A DNA stretch of 64,000 bases from Bradyrhizobiaceae bacterium (GCA_947481685.1 CANKHA010000009.1:25686-89685), one strand, 5' to 3'. Numbered from the stretch's first letter, positions 1 to 9,172 are shown. The notes: a model not told the origin generated them from the sequence alone. A program made the numbers and translations.

Positions 1-54
1 GGCATTCGGTCCCGCTAGCGCAGCAAAAACTGCGCCAAATGGCCGCTTTTCGGA

Positions 55-1320
55 CTAAAGCCAGGCCGGCACCCGATCGAGCGCGATCAATGCGTCGGCT
101 TCGAGGCGAGGCCGGATCAGCGCCCATTCTGCCCCGCGAACAAGCACTTCCGGCACCAATGGCCGGGTGTTGTAGGTGCCCGCCTGCACCGCGCCATAAG
201 CGCCCGCCGACATCACGGCCAGCAGGTCGCCCGGCCGGGCTTCGGGCATGTCGCGCTGCAGGGCCAGGAAATCCCCCGACTCACACACCGGCCCGACCAC
301 GTCCGCGACCATCCGCGGCTGCGCCGGAGACGGCTCCTTGACCGGCCAGATTTCGTGATGCGCTTCGTACAGGGTGGGACGGATCAGGTCGTTCATCCCG
401 GCATCGACCACCAGGAAGGTCTTCGCCTCGCCGCGCTTCACGTATTGCACGCGCGTCACCAGGATGCCGGCATTGCCGACGATCAATCTGCCAGGCTCGA
501 AGATCAGCGTGCAGTTCAGATCGCGCGTCGCGCGCTTGACCACTTCCGCATAGGCCGCGGGATCGGGCGGCGGTTCGTTGTCGTCGCGGTAGGGAATGCC
601 GAGACCGCCGCCGAGATCGACATGCGAGATCGTGTGGTCATCGGCACGCAATTCGCGCACGAACTCCGCCAGCAGCGTGAAGGCGTCGCCGAAGGGATTG
701 AGGTCGGTGATCTGGCTGCCGATATGCATATCGACGCCGGTGACCTTGATGCCCGGCAGCCTGGCGGCATGGGCATAGACTTCACGCGCGTGGCTGAGGG
801 GAATGCCGAATTTGTTTTCCGACTTGCCGGTGGCGATCTTGGCATGTGTCTTCGCATCCACATCCGGATTGACGCGAATGGAAATCGGCGCGACCCGTCC
901 TTTGGACGTAGCAACCGACGAGAGCAGATCGAGCTCGGGCTCCGATTCCACGTTGATGCAGAGAATGTCTTCGTCGAGCGCCATCGCGAGTTCGCCAGCG
1001 CTCTTGCCGACGCCAGAGAACATGATCTTGCTGGCGGGAATGCCCGCTGCGCGTGCACGCTTGAGTTCACCTGCGGACACGACATCGGCGCCGCATCCGA
1101 GCTTCGCCAGGGTCTTCAGAACCGCCTGATTGGAATTCGCCTTCATCGCGTAGCAGACAAGCGACGGCACGTCGGCGAAAGCACCGGCGAAAACCTTGTA
1201 GTGCCGCTCGAGCGTCGCGCTCGAATAGCAATAGAATGGCGTGCCGACCTCGTCGGCCAGAGCGGTGATGCTCACGCCCTCGGCGTGCAGCATGCCATCG
1301 CGGTAAGCGAAGTGGTGCAT
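55..1320 (-). CDS. lysA: diaminopimelate decarboxylase
   Basis: Decarboxylates meso-diaminopimelate to L-lysine, the last step of lysine synthesis; cytoplasmic PLP enzyme. The 421-residue protein has the fold-type III N-terminal barrel with the PLP lysine in CYAMKANSN (Lys60), an HIGSQ motif at about 199-203, an EPGR phosphate-binding motif near 277 and CESGDF near 348, all diagnostic of LysA. Length is normal for the family. The start MHHFAYRDG has only a weak ribosome site but matches the usual N-terminus of rhizobial LysA. It lies downstream of lptM and argH on the same strand, and an intrinsic terminator sits about 20 bases before its start codon, so its expression may depend on read-through. 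Identification is very secure. Confidence 0.97.
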   Translation of the reverse strand: MHHFAYRDGMLHAEGVSITALADEVGTPFYCYSSATLERHYKVFAGAFADVPSLVCYAMKANSNQAVLKTLAKLGCGADVVSAGELKRARAAGIPASKIMFSGVGKSAGELAMALDEDILCINVESEPELDLLSSVATSKGRVAPISIRVNPDVDAKTHAKIATGKSENKFGIPLSHAREVYAHAARLPGIKVTGVDMHIGSQITDLNPFGDAFTLLAEFVRELRADDHTISHVDLGGGLGIPYRDDNEPPPDPAAYAEVVKRATRDLNCTLIFEPGRLIVGNAGILVTRVQYVKRGEAKTFLVVDAGMNDLIRPTLYEAHHEIWPVKEPSPAQPRMVADVVGPVCESGDFLALQRDMPEARPGDLLAVMSAGAYGAVQAGTYNTRPLVPEVLVRGAEWALIRPRLEADALIALDRVPAWL

Positions 1321-1340
1321 TTCAATCGGACCGTGACATC

Positions 1341-1375
1341 AAAAAAACTGCCTGCGGTGTTGTACCTCCGCAGGC
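1341..1375 (-). terminator. intrinsic terminator between lptM and lysA
   Basis: Read on the minus strand, a perfect 8-bp stem (gcctgcgg / ccgcaggc, positions 1375-1368 and 1357-1350) with a 10-base loop is followed closely by a run of seven T (1347-1341). This is a textbook Rho-independent terminator. It follows the lptM stop (1400) and ends about 20 bases before the lysA start, too near for a separate promoter in between. Confidence 0.8.
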
Positions 1376-1399
1376 TCTGAACTCACCAACCAGACAGGT

Positions 1400-1678
1400 T
1401 TATTCGATAAGCCAATCCATGGGCAGGGCTCGTTTGGGCCCTGGGCCAATCGGAGTGGGCTTCCCCTGGGAATTGAATGAGGACGGTTGCGCCGGCTTTT
1501 CCGCGGTCGTGCCGGGACCAAAGCCGAGACCCGGGGCTGCTGCTGGCTTGGCGGCGGGCGCGGTTGCGGCTCCCGGCCCCGGCGGCGGATCGAGCGAGCC
1601 TTTGCGGCCGCAGCCGCCAAGCGCAAGGGCGGCGGCAAGCGCGCTGATCACGGCAAGATGGGCAAAACGCGGGGTCAC
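1400..1678 (-). CDS. lptM: small lipoprotein, LptM/YifL type
   Basis: A 92-residue lipoprotein. The start is a GTG at 1678 with caggag nine bases upstream; a longer in-frame ORF reaching 1834 would run into argH and lacks the signal peptide at its N-terminus. The signal peptide ends in a lipobox LGGC followed by GRKG, the hallmark of the LptM (formerly YifL) family, then a Pro/Ala-rich tail. In enterobacteria LptM helps the LptDE lipopolysaccharide translocon mature; a like role here is inferred. The argH-lptM-lysA order is common in alphaproteobacteria and supports the call. Confidence 0.85.
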   Translation of the reverse strand: MTPRFAHLAVISALAAALALGGCGRKGSLDPPPGPGAATAPAAKPAAAPGLGFGPGTTAEKPAQPSSFNSQGKPTPIGPGPKRALPMDWLIE

Positions 1679-1757
1679 GGCATAATCTCCTGAATCGACG
1701 GCACGATAGCAGATCGCGGGGCAGAGGCGACACCCCTGCCGCGAGCGCATTGGCCGA

Positions 1758-3149
1758 TCATTCCTTGCCTTTATCGAGCTTGCGCTGCCAGCGTTTGGCG
1801 GCCATGCGCACATTTTTGGGCGCCGTCCCGCCAAAACTGGTGCGGCTCTTCACCGAAGAACTCACCGACAGCACCTCGAACACATCCCTGGTGATGCGCG
1901 GCTCGATCTTCTGCATGGCGTCGAGCGGCAGCCGGTGCAGCGGCAAGTTGCTGTCCGAAGCTGCTGCGACGATCCGGCCTGTGACATGATGCGCGTCACG
2001 AAACGGCAGCTTGAGCGTCCGCACCAGCCAGTCGGCCAGATCGGTCGCCGTGGCATAGCCTTCACCGGCGGCTTTCTTCATGCGCGCGGTGTCGGGCTGG
2101 ATGTCGGTGACCATGCCCGCCATCGCCGTGATCGACAGCGTGAGTGCGGAGAGTGCGGACATCGCGCCTTCCTTGTCCTCCTGCATGTCCTTCTGATAGG
2201 CGAGCGGCAATCCCTTCATCACCATCAGCATGGCGTTGAGCGAGCCGACGATGCGGCCGGTCTTGGCGCGCACCAGTTCGGCGGCGTCAGGATTGCGCTT
2301 CTGCGGCATGATCGAGGAGCCGGTGGTGAATTTGTCCGACAGCTTCGCAAGACCCGTGAGCGGCGATGTCCAGATCACGATCTCTTCGGCCAGCCGCGAC
2401 AGATGCACCGCCGCGATAGACGCAGCCGCAAGTGTCTCCAGCACGAAGTCGCGGTCGGACACCGCATCCAGCGAATTGGCGGCGGGCCGGTCGAAGCCAA
2501 GCGCCTGCGCGGTCATCTCGCGATCGATCGGAAATGACGTGCCTGCGAGCGCAGCGGCGCCGAGCGGCGACTCGTTCAGCCGCTTGCGCGCATCGGCGAA
2601 ACGGCCGCGATCGCGCGCGATCATCTCGACATAGGCCAGCATATGGTGACCGAAGGTCACCGGCTGCGCCGTTTGCAGATGCGTGAGGCCAGGCATCACT
2701 GTGCCCGCATGCTCCAGCGCCTTCTCGACCAGCGCGTGCTGAAAGGCGGCGAGCGCACGGTCGATATCTTCGATCGCGCTCCGCACCCACAGCTTGAAAT
2801 CGGTGGCGACCTGATCGTTACGCGACCGCGCCGTGTGCAGCCGTCCGGCGGCGGGGCCGACCAGTTCCGTAAGCCGGCTCTCGACATTCATGTGAATGTC
2901 TTCGAGCGCGCGCTTGAAATCGAATGTGCCGGCGTCGATCTCGCCCAGGATTTTATCCAGGCCCTGCGCTATCTTGCCGGCGTCTTCCGCCGTGATAATG
3001 CCTTGCTTGGCGAGCATGGCGGCATGCGCCTTGGACGCGAGGATGTCCTCGCGAAAAAGGTGGCGGTCAAAATCGATGGAGGTATTGATCTCCTCCATGA
3101 GGGCGTCGGGGCCGGAAGCAAACCGTCCACCCCACATCTTGTTGCTCAT
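1758..3149 (-). CDS. argH: argininosuccinate lyase
   Basis: Cleaves argininosuccinate to arginine and fumarate, the last step of arginine synthesis. The 463 residues match the family length. Visible motifs are TARSRNDQ at 106-113 and the fumarase/lyase signature [12 protein letters not shown] at 277-288. The protein starts [10 protein letters not shown], the standard ArgH N-terminus (WGGRF). It is divergent from the thioredoxin-like gene, with 39 bases between the two start codons, so the promoters must overlap. It is probably co-transcribed with lptM, whose start lies 79 bases beyond its stop. Confidence 0.98.
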   Translation of the reverse strand: MSNKMWGGRFASGPDALMEEINTSIDFDRHLFREDILASKAHAAMLAKQGIITAEDAGKIAQGLDKILGEIDAGTFDFKRALEDIHMNVESRLTELVGPAAGRLHTARSRNDQVATDFKLWVRSAIEDIDRALAAFQHALVEKALEHAGTVMPGLTHLQTAQPVTFGHHMLAYVEMIARDRGRFADARKRLNESPLGAAALAGTSFPIDREMTAQALGFDRPAANSLDAVSDRDFVLETLAAASIAAVHLSRLAEEIVIWTSPLTGLAKLSDKFTTGSSIMPQKRNPDAAELVRAKTGRIVGSLNAMLMVMKGLPLAYQKDMQEDKEGAMSALSALTLSITAMAGMVTDIQPDTARMKKAAGEGYATATDLADWLVRTLKLPFRDAHHVTGRIVAAASDSNLPLHRLPLDAMQKIEPRITRDVFEVLSVSSSVKSRTSFGGTAPKNVRMAAKRWQRKLDKGKE

Positions 3150-3188
3150 GACACGTCCAACTGCACGTCTACCAAGGTTTTGCCGGCC

Positions 3189-3857
3189 ATGAATGAACCT
3201 TCCAACACGGCAAGCCCGGTCTGGCGCCGCCGCGGGCTGATAGCCGGCACCGCGGTCGTCGCCTTTTTGGCTGGGCTTGCGGGGGTATACGGGATCGGCG
3301 GCTTCCAGCGCAATGCAGGGGCCGATGCCACCTGCCAGGCGGCAGTGGATACGGCCAAGCGGATTGCCCCGCTGGCACGGGGGGAAGTCGCGGCATTAAC
3401 CGTGGCGCAAAAACCCCTGCGCCTGCCGGAGCTTAGCTTCCAGGACGGCGCCGGCAAGCAACAGACCCTGCAGGACTGGCGCGGGCGGTACGTGCTGCTG
3501 AACCTCTGGGCGACCTGGTGCGTGCCCTGCCGCAAGGAAATGCCCGCCCTCGATGCGCTGGAAGCAAAGCTCGGCGGCCCGGATTTCCAGGTCGTGGCTA
3601 TCAACATCGATACCCGCGATGCCGAGAAGCCGAAAGCGTGGCTGAAGGAGGTCGGCATCCATCGCCTCGCCTATTTCGCCGACCCGCAGGCCAAGGTGTT
3701 TCAGGATCTCAAGGCGGCCGGCCGCGCCTTTGGCATGCCGACCACGCTCCTGATCGATCCTCAGGGATGCGAAATCGCGACGCTGTCCGGACCGGCGGAG
3801 TGGGCGAGTGACGACGCGGTGAAATTGGTCGAGGCGGCGAAAGCACCTGCCCGCTGA
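3189..3857 (+). CDS. membrane-anchored TlpA-family thiol:disulfide oxidoreductase
   Basis: A 222-residue protein with one N-terminal membrane anchor (about 17-38, preceded by WRRR) and a periplasmic thioredoxin domain. The redox motif WCVPC places the two cysteines at 111 and 114; the cis-proline loop is in GMPTTLLID. TlpA proteins reduce periplasmic thiols, classically for cytochrome oxidase copper-site and cytochrome c maturation in Bradyrhizobium. The start at 3189 is chosen because the long upstream in-frame extension is antisense to argH. It has an extra Cys at 49 and one at 196, outside the active site. Divergent from argH. Confidence 0.9.
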   Translation: MNEPSNTASPVWRRRGLIAGTAVVAFLAGLAGVYGIGGFQRNAGADATCQAAVDTAKRIAPLARGEVAALTVAQKPLRLPELSFQDGAGKQQTLQDWRGRYVLLNLWATWCVPCRKEMPALDALEAKLGGPDFQVVAINIDTRDAEKPKAWLKEVGIHRLAYFADPQAKVFQDLKAAGRAFGMPTTLLIDPQGCEIATLSGPAEWASDDAVKLVEAAKAPAR

Positions 3858-3860
3858 CAG

Positions 3861-4151
3861 CTAAACTTTCTTATCGACCCCGGCAACGTCGTCGATGCCG
3901 GCAATTTTCGTATTGGCGATCTGGTCGAACTTGGCCTTGGCCGCCGCATTGATCCGCTTCAGCGCGGCCTCACCGGCGAGCTTGGCCATGCCCGCGATCT
4001 GGTTCGCATGCGCCTGCGCGAACAACGAGGTGATGTTGTCGTTGGACGACATTAAATCCGAGGTGGCTGTCGCGCGTTTGGAGCGCCAGGCCTCCGCCTC
4101 TTTCCAGGGGCTGAGCCTGCTTCCCCAGTTGTATGGACCGATGGCAGCCAT
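3861..4151 (-). CDS. hypothetical protein, 96 residues
   Basis: I do not recognise a named family. The protein starts MAAIGPYNWGSR, has a charged middle, then an Ala/Lys-rich helical stretch with the pattern ANQIAGMAKLAGEAALKRI and the ending IAGIDDVAGVDKKV. There is no signal peptide, membrane span or Cys. It is convergent with the thioredoxin gene, whose stop lies 3 bases away. Coding statistics look normal (Ala/Lys/Asp balance, no rare-residue bias), which favours a real gene. The Met at position 34 gives a possible shorter form. Confidence 0.6.
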   Translation of the reverse strand: MAAIGPYNWGSRLSPWKEAEAWRSKRATATSDLMSSNDNITSLFAQAHANQIAGMAKLAGEAALKRINAAAKAKFDQIANTKIAGIDDVAGVDKKV

Positions 4152-4208
4152 CCGCCGATAGTAGGCGCTGCGTGCTTAATGGGGCGTAAAAACAAGACTG
4201 TTGAGGGG

Positions 4209-4256
4209 ACGCGTTTTCTTCACGCGAACCGGTTCCCACTTCGCTCGAAAACGCTC
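4209..4256. repeat. dispersed palindromic repeat, copy 1 (gaaccggttccc core)
   Basis: Arms gcgttttc (4211-4218) and gaaaacgc (4247-4254) flank the core gaaccggttcccacttcg. The same core recurs in intergenic positions near 26.7, 29.2, 33.1, 41.5 and 62.1 kb. It sits just after the stop of the dehydrogenase at 4259, between two genes. Confidence 0.7.
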
Positions 4257-4258
4257 TG

Positions 4259-5140
4259 CTAGCGCGTCGGGACCGGCTTTTCGCCGCGATAATCGTAGAA
4301 GCCACGCTGGGTCTTGCGGCCGAGCCATCCGGCCTCGACATATTTCACCAGCAGCGGGCAAGGCCGGTATTTGGAATCCGCCAGCCCTTCATGCAGCACC
4401 TGCATCACCGACAGCACGGTATCGAGGCCGATGAAGTCCGCAAGCTCGAGCGGGCCCATGGGATGGTGGGCGCCAAGCCGCATGGCGGTGTCGATGGCCT
4501 CGACGTTGCCTACGCCTTCGTACAGCGTGTAGATCGCCTCGTTGATCATCGGCAACAAAATGCGGTTGACGATAAAGGCCGGGAAGTCTTCCGACACCGC
4601 TGTGATCTTGCCCAGCTTGGAGATGAAGTTCTTGCTGGTTTCGAACGTCGCGTCATCGGTCGCGATGCCGCGGATCACTTCCACCAGTTCCATCAGCGGC
4701 ACCGGATTCATGAAATGAATCCCGATGAACCGTTCGGGCCGGTCGGTGGATGACGCCAGCCGCGTGATCGAGATTGACGACGTGTTGGTGGCGACGATCG
4801 CTTCCGGTTTCAATACGGCGCAGACCTGCGAGAAGATCTGGCGCTTGACCGCTTCCTGTTCGGTCGCCGCCTCAATCACGAGATCGCAATTGGCCAGGCC
4901 ATCGACGGTTTCGGTGGGATGGATGTGGGCGAGCGCGCTTTTGCGGGCCTCTTCAGTGATCAGATGCTTGCCGACCTGGCGCGCCATGTTGCCGTTGATT
5001 GTGGCCAGGCCCGCCTTGATCCGCTCCGGCGCAACGTCGAACAGCGAAACATTGAGGCCGGCAAGTGCGCAGACATGGGCGATGCCGTTGCCCATCTGAC
5101 CGGCGCCAACGATACCGACGCTTTTAATGGTAGCCGCCAT
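4259..5140 (-). CDS. 3-hydroxybutyryl-CoA dehydrogenase
   Basis: NAD(P)-dependent oxidation or reduction between 3-hydroxybutyryl-CoA and acetoacetyl-CoA. From MAATIK the protein is 293 residues, normal for the bacterial HBD/PaaH family. It has the N-terminal Rossmann motif GIVGAGQMGNGIAHV, the catalytic region IGIHFMNPVPLMELVE and the C-terminal domain with HHPMGPLELADFIGLD. Ten more in-frame residues upstream (to 5170) are possible, but the family start is MAA. It follows etfBA on the same strand, a gene order common in rhizobia, and fits a role in acetyl-CoA/butyryl-CoA interconversion. Confidence 0.93.
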   Translation of the reverse strand: MAATIKSVGIVGAGQMGNGIAHVCALAGLNVSLFDVAPERIKAGLATINGNMARQVGKHLITEEARKSALAHIHPTETVDGLANCDLVIEAATEQEAVKRQIFSQVCAVLKPEAIVATNTSSISITRLASSTDRPERFIGIHFMNPVPLMELVEVIRGIATDDATFETSKNFISKLGKITAVSEDFPAFIVNRILLPMINEAIYTLYEGVGNVEAIDTAMRLGAHHPMGPLELADFIGLDTVLSVMQVLHEGLADSKYRPCPLLVKYVEAGWLGRKTQRGFYDYRGEKPVPTR

Positions 5141-5257
5141 AGTCTTCATCATCCAATCAAAGCCGCGCACAGGAAGGCGGCGGCAAGACCTTTACTAGAA
5201 ACGCTGCTTACGCTGAACCCCGTGTGAACGACAGCGCCGTTATTTTCTCGCAATTGG

Positions 5258-6202
5258 TCAACGGCCGATTTTGCCAAGTTCTGCAGCGAGTTCGGGCAAA
5301 GCCTGGAACAAATCGGCCACCAGTCCATAGTCAGCGACCTGAAAGATCGGCGCTTCCTCGTCCTTGTTGATCGCCACAATCACCTTGGAATCCTTCATGC
5401 CGGCCAGATGCTGGATGGCGCCGGAAATGCCAACCGCAATATACAGCTCGGGCGCCACGATCTTGCCGGTCTGGCCGACCTGCCAGTCGTTTGGCGCATA
5501 GCCGGCATCCACCGCAGCACGCGACGCGCCGACGGCAGCGCCGAGCTTGTCGGCAACCGGTTCGATATATTTGGTGAAATTCTCGCGGTTCTGCATCGCC
5601 CGGCCGCCGGAGATGATGATCTTCGCCGAGGTCAATTCCGGACGGTCCAGCTTGGACAATTCTTCACCGACGAAAGACGACTTGCCGGGGTCCGCCACAG
5701 CAGCAACCGCCTCGACCGTCGCGTTGCCGCCTTCAGCGGCTGCGCTAAAGGCGGACGTGCGAATGGTGAGGACTTTCTTCGGCTCCGCGGATTTCACGGT
5801 CTGGATTGCATTGCCGGCATAGATCGGCCGTTCGAAGGTATCGGGCGCAACCACTTTGGTGACTTCGGACACTTGCATCACATCCAGCAACGCGGCGACG
5901 CGGGGCAGGATATTTTTTCCCATCGTCGTCGCAGGCGCAACGATCGCATCATACGGCCCGGCAAGCGAAACGATCAGCGCAGCGACCGGCTCCGCCAACT
6001 GGTGCGCATAAGCCGTGGCATCCGCAAGCAACACCTTGCTCACACCATCGAGCTTGGCCGCCGCATCGGCAACGGCTTTGCAGCCTTCCCCCGCGACCAG
6101 CACATGCACGTCGCTGCCGAGTTGTTTCGCGGCGGTGATAGCCTTCGCCGTAGTGTCGCGCAGCGTCTTGTTATCGTGTTCGGCAAGAACAAGCGTGGTC
6201 AT
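5258..6202 (-). CDS. etfA: electron transfer flavoprotein alpha subunit
   Basis: FAD-binding subunit of ETF, which takes electrons from acyl-CoA dehydrogenases and passes them to ETF-ubiquinone oxidoreductase. It has 314 residues, a normal length. The C-terminal FAD-binding domain shows [11 protein letters not shown], the [21 protein letters not shown] segment and [12 protein letters not shown]. The ATG at 6202 overlaps the etfB stop as TGATG, showing translational coupling; a GTG one codon earlier is possible. Its dehydrogenase partner may be the methylsuccinyl-CoA dehydrogenase at 9.2 kb. Confidence 0.97.
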   Translation of the reverse strand: MTTLVLAEHDNKTLRDTTAKAITAAKQLGSDVHVLVAGEGCKAVADAAAKLDGVSKVLLADATAYAHQLAEPVAALIVSLAGPYDAIVAPATTMGKNILPRVAALLDVMQVSEVTKVVAPDTFERPIYAGNAIQTVKSAEPKKVLTIRTSAFSAAAEGGNATVEAVAAVADPGKSSFVGEELSKLDRPELTSAKIIISGGRAMQNRENFTKYIEPVADKLGAAVGASRAAVDAGYAPNDWQVGQTGKIVAPELYIAVGISGAIQHLAGMKDSKVIVAINKDEEAPIFQVADYGLVADLFQALPELAAELGKIGR

Positions 6203-6951
6203 CACAGCACTCCCGCTTCATTCTTGAGCTTGGAGACAAGTTCAGCGACATTTGCGACCTTGACGCCGCCCTTGCGCTTTTCCGGCTCCACCGTCTTCAC
6301 CACCTGCAAGCGCGGTTTCACGTCGACCCCGTAGTCTTCCGGAGTCTTCTCCTCGATCGGCTTCTTCTTCGCCTTCATGATGTTCGGCAAGCTGGCATAA
6401 CGCGGCTCATTCAGCCGCAAATCGGTGGTGACGATAGCCGGCCCCGCAAGCTTCACCGTCTGCAACCCGCCATCGACCTCGCGCGTGACGAGGACATCAG
6501 AGCCCTCCAGCACCAGCTTCGATGCAAAGGTGCCCTGCGGCCAGCCAAGCAACGCCGCCAGCATCTGCCCGGTCTGGTTGCTGTCGTCGTCGATCGCCTG
6601 CTTGCCCATGATGACGAGGCCGGGCTGCTCCGCCTCAACGATGGCCTTGAGCAGTTTGGCTACAGCCAGCGGTTCCACAGCGACGTCGGTCTTCACCAGG
6701 ATGCCGCGGTCTGCGCCCATGGCGAGCGCGGTGCGAATGGTCTCGGACGCCTGCGTCGGCCCGATGGACACGGCGACGATCTCGGTGGCCTTGCCGGCTT
6801 CCTTCAATCGGATCGCCTCTTCCACCGCGATCTCGTCGAACGGATTCATCGACATCTTCACGTTGGCAAGCTCCACACCGGAGCCGTCTGCCTTGACGCG
6901 AATTTTGACGTTGTAATCGACGACCCGTTTAACGGGCACCAGAATTTTCAT
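6202..6951 (-). CDS. etfB: electron transfer flavoprotein beta subunit
   Basis: AMP-binding partner of EtfA, 249 residues. It opens [19 protein letters not shown] and carries [22 protein letters not shown] and the recognition-loop region [18 protein letters not shown], the family signature. It starts with ATG and is translationally coupled to etfA downstream. A gap of 46 bases separates it from the secreted-protein gene upstream on the same strand. Confidence 0.97.
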   Translation of the reverse strand: MKILVPVKRVVDYNVKIRVKADGSGVELANVKMSMNPFDEIAVEEAIRLKEAGKATEIVAVSIGPTQASETIRTALAMGADRGILVKTDVAVEPLAVAKLLKAIVEAEQPGLVIMGKQAIDDDSNQTGQMLAALLGWPQGTFASKLVLEGSDVLVTREVDGGLQTVKLAGPAIVTTDLRLNEPRYASLPNIMKAKKKPIEEKTPEDYGVDVKPRLQVVKTVEPEKRKGGVKVANVAELVSKLKNEAGVL

Positions 6952-6997
6952 TGGTTTTTTGTCCCCACCTGCACGCTAAAGGCAGGTCTTTTCGCGG

Positions 6998-7648
6998 TCA
7001 ACGCCGCCGATCAGGCACGCCGGGTTCCCGCGTCGTCACGGCTTCCTGAAGAAATTCGCAGTCCTTTGCGGAAGCCCGCCGCAACATGAAGACCCGGTCG
7101 TCCTTCCCAAAATCGATGCTGATCGGCGTGTCCCGATCAAGGCGTTTGACCATCGCAAGAGCTTCGTCGAGATAGACCATCAATGTGTCCTTGTCCTTGC
7201 CACGATCGATGATCACCTCCCCACCTTCCTCCGCGCTGAGCGAGTCGAACACATCTGGACGCGCCGACTGCATGCAGGATCCGCCTTCATCTTTCTTGTA
7301 ATTCAGGATCAGGCGTTTGTCGGAGACATCGCGGTTGATCCGGGCGCCCCATTCACAGCCGCCCTGCGAGAACAACGCTTCGGTTTCACCGCGGCGTCTC
7401 ATGGCGAGCGCAAAGCTCAACCCCATTCCGGCGGCGCCCTGCAATTTTTCGTATTTCAACCAGGCGGCGATGAAAGTCGTCTTCTGTTTGGGATTGGCGC
7501 GCAGGTGAGCGTCGTCATAGACGCGCGTGAAGCAGGCGCTTGCGCCCAATTTTTTTGGCACCAGTTCGTCGAGCGGCGATGCCTGGGCTTGCGCCCCGAA
7601 GATCGTTGCGGCGCAGGCTACAAAAGCCGTGAGAAGGCAGCACTTCAT
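6998..7648 (-). CDS. secreted hypothetical protein, 216 residues
   Basis: No family recognised. The start at 7648 is set by gagagg seven bases upstream and by the signal peptide MKCCLLTAFVACAATIFGAQAQA that then begins the protein; the ORF extends in-frame to 7726 without such signals. The mature part is a soluble, mixed-charge domain with Cys in SACFTR, GGCEWG, GSCMQS and DCEF, which could pair as periplasmic disulfides. It lies between etfB and the adenosyltransferase on the same strand with short gaps (46 and 10 bases), so it is probably in the same operon. Confidence 0.75.
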   Translation of the reverse strand: MKCCLLTAFVACAATIFGAQAQASPLDELVPKKLGASACFTRVYDDAHLRANPKQKTTFIAAWLKYEKLQGAAGMGLSFALAMRRRGETEALFSQGGCEWGARINRDVSDKRLILNYKKDEGGSCMQSARPDVFDSLSAEEGGEVIIDRGKDKDTLMVYLDEALAMVKRLDRDTPISIDFGKDDRVFMLRRASAKDCEFLQEAVTTREPGVPDRRR

Positions 7649-7658
7649 TTTTTTCCTC

Positions 7659-8231
7659 TCACCTGTTCTGGCCAGGCGCCCAAAGGACATCGCGAGCGCC
7701 TTTGTCGTTGGCATAGCGGCCCGCAACGAAGAAGAAATCGGAAAGCCGGTTGACGTATTTCAATGCCGGCGCGCCGACCTCTTCACCCGGCTGGTCATTG
7801 AGCTCAACCATCATGCGCTCTGCACGACGGCAGACTGTACGCGCTAGGTGCAGATAGGCGGCGGTTGCGCTGCCACCCGGCAGAATGAATGACCGCAGCG
7901 GCTGCAGATCCGCATTGAACCGGTCGATTTCCTGTTCAATCCACGAGACCTGGGCATCGGTGACGGTCAGGCGCGCGCCGCCCGGACCTTTTTCAGCAAG
8001 GCAAAGATCGGCCTCGACATCGAAGATATCGTTCTGGATACGACCGAGCGCAGCATCGAAGCTCTGGTCGGCGGCGGTATGGAGCCGCACAAGCCCGATC
8101 ACTGCGTTGACTTCGTCCAGCGTGCCGTAGGCGGCGACGCGCAAATCATATTTCTTGCGACGAGCGCCACTGCCCAGCGCGGTGCTGCCGTCATCGCCGG
8201 TGCGCGTATAAATGCGATTGAGAACGACCAT
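7659..8231 (-). CDS. cob(I)alamin adenosyltransferase, PduO/MMAB type
   Basis: Adds the adenosyl group of ATP to cob(I)alamin to make adenosylcobalamin. The 190 residues show the PduO-type ATP motif YTRTGDDGSTALGSG near the N-terminus, YGTLDEVNAVIG, and the C-terminal CRRAERMMVEL plus LKYVNRLSDFFFVAGRY, all family-specific. Adenosylcobalamin is needed by ethylmalonyl-CoA and methylmalonyl-CoA mutases, which fits the neighbouring methylsuccinyl-CoA dehydrogenase. Same strand as the twin-TM gene upstream and the secreted protein downstream. Confidence 0.95.
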   Translation of the reverse strand: MVVLNRIYTRTGDDGSTALGSGARRKKYDLRVAAYGTLDEVNAVIGLVRLHTAADQSFDAALGRIQNDIFDVEADLCLAEKGPGGARLTVTDAQVSWIEQEIDRFNADLQPLRSFILPGGSATAAYLHLARTVCRRAERMMVELNDQPGEEVGAPALKYVNRLSDFFFVAGRYANDKGARDVLWAPGQNR

Positions 8232-8266
8232 TTCCCACCCTCTGGGCTGTCATGCCAGCGCCAGTT

Positions 8267-8458
8267 TCAGCGCTTCATGAAATAGATGGCCGCCATAATA
8301 ACGACGATGGCAATGAATTGAAGCAGCACCCGCAGCCGCATCAGCTTCTGCGAGGTATTGGGCGAGCCGCCGCGCATCATGTTGAAAAGGCCGAATACCA
8401 ACACGATGGTGACGGCGCCGATGGCGACAGGTACGATATATTCAAAAACTGTTGACAT
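8267..8458 (-). CDS. twin transmembrane helix small protein
   Basis: A 63-residue inner-membrane protein with two hydrophobic spans, about 8-27 (VPVAIGAVTIVLVFGLF) and 44-60 (VLLQFIAIVVIMAAIYF), joined by a basic loop MMRGGSPNTSQKLMRLR. This matches the conserved alphaproteobacterial twin-transmembrane (HIG1-like) small proteins. The function is unsettled; HIG1 relatives bind respiratory oxidases. It is the first gene of the run leading into the adenosyltransferase, 35 bases away. Confidence 0.88.
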   Translation of the reverse strand: MSTVFEYIVPVAIGAVTIVLVFGLFNMMRGGSPNTSQKLMRLRVLLQFIAIVVIMAAIYFMKR

Positions 8459-8463
8459 GCGCG

Positions 8464-8534
8464 AGTGTCACGAATCCAAAGTTCGCTTGATTTTGCGGCA
8501 CCCTTCGGGGCGAACTTTGGATTCGAAGGACACT
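8464..8534. repeat. long palindrome, arm pair A
   Basis: A perfect 16-base inverted repeat, cgaatccaaagttcgc (8471-8486) and its complement (8510-8525), with outer paired blocks agtgtc (8464-8469) and gacact (8529-8534). The loop of 23 bases contains cacccttcggggcg. It starts just upstream of the twin-TM start codon (8458) and could fold as a leader hairpin of that gene. Confidence 0.8.
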
Positions 8535-8549
8535 AGCAAATCTATGAAT

Positions 8550-8629
8550 CTGGTGTGGTTTTGGTCCAGAAATTCGCTTTACGAACTCGCGGTAGGCAAA
8601 TGAAGCGAATTTCTGAACCACCACACCAG
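8550..8629. repeat. long imperfect palindrome, arm pair B
   Basis: Arms of about 27-30 bases (8550-8579 and 8603-8629) pair almost fully: ctggtgtggt and agaaattcgctt match exactly and only a few central bases differ. The 23-base loop includes tacgaactcgcggtag. It follows palindrome A directly and ends 20 bases before the host-attachment gene's stop at 8650, so it also lies at the 3' end of that gene. Confidence 0.8.
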
Positions 8630-8649
8630 TCTTCTTAACGCCGGGCTGC

Positions 8650-9096
8650 CTATGCGGCCAGATGTTTCTCGATCTCGTGCACGGGCATCTTTACCAAATC
8701 CTTGTCGATTTCGGTCGCCAGAACGTTGCGGATACCCGGAGTATAGAATTGACGAAGCGTGCCGAGCGCCCGGGGCGACGCGGCGACAACCAGGGATTTG
8801 ACCTCGCCGGCCTGCACCGCCGCATCGAGCCGGATCGCAAGTTTTTCCAGGAAGCGACGTTCGCCCTGTGCATGCCAGTCGGTCTGCTCCATGGCGCTGC
8901 GGGCGGTGCCAACAGAAGCATGGGAACGGCCGGGAGCATCGCTGCCCTGGTCCCGGGTGGCCGCGTCGTCGTGCTGATAGACCTCTTTCATCTTCAGGTT
9001 GGGAAACATTTCGTCGCCCACGTTTTCCAGCACCAGCGCTTTCGCGCCGTCGCAAACCACGACCCATTCACCCGGATGAAGCTTTAGCTTGGACAT
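8650..9096 (-). CDS. host attachment family protein
   Basis: A 148-residue cytoplasmic protein of the host-attachment / baeRF-like family (release-factor-related fold), named from an Agrobacterium attachment protein. It starts MSKLKLHPGEWVVVCDGAKALVLEN, the usual N-terminus, and carries the conserved middle ERRFLEKLAIRLDAA and VVAASPRALGTLRQ. There is no signal peptide or membrane span, so a direct adhesin role is unlikely; the biochemical role is unknown. It lies between mcd and the two palindromes. Confidence 0.85.
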   Translation of the reverse strand: MSKLKLHPGEWVVVCDGAKALVLENVGDEMFPNLKMKEVYQHDDAATRDQGSDAPGRSHASVGTARSAMEQTDWHAQGERRFLEKLAIRLDAAVQAGEVKSLVVAASPRALGTLRQFYTPGIRNVLATEIDKDLVKMPVHEIEKHLAA

Positions 9097-9172
9097 ATGG
9101 CATTACCTCCTCAGACGTCCGGCAATTCCGGGCGCGGGGAGTCAACGCCGGGAGGGCGATTCCGTTGCCGCG

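Noticed and set aside
355..1380. Long plus-strand frame antisense to lysA
   Set aside because: It mirrors lysA codon structure, has no ribosome site and no family motif; a shadow of a GC-rich gene.
2643..3188. In-frame N-terminal extension of the thioredoxin gene
   Set aside because: It lies wholly antisense to argH; the true protein begins with the membrane anchor at 3189.
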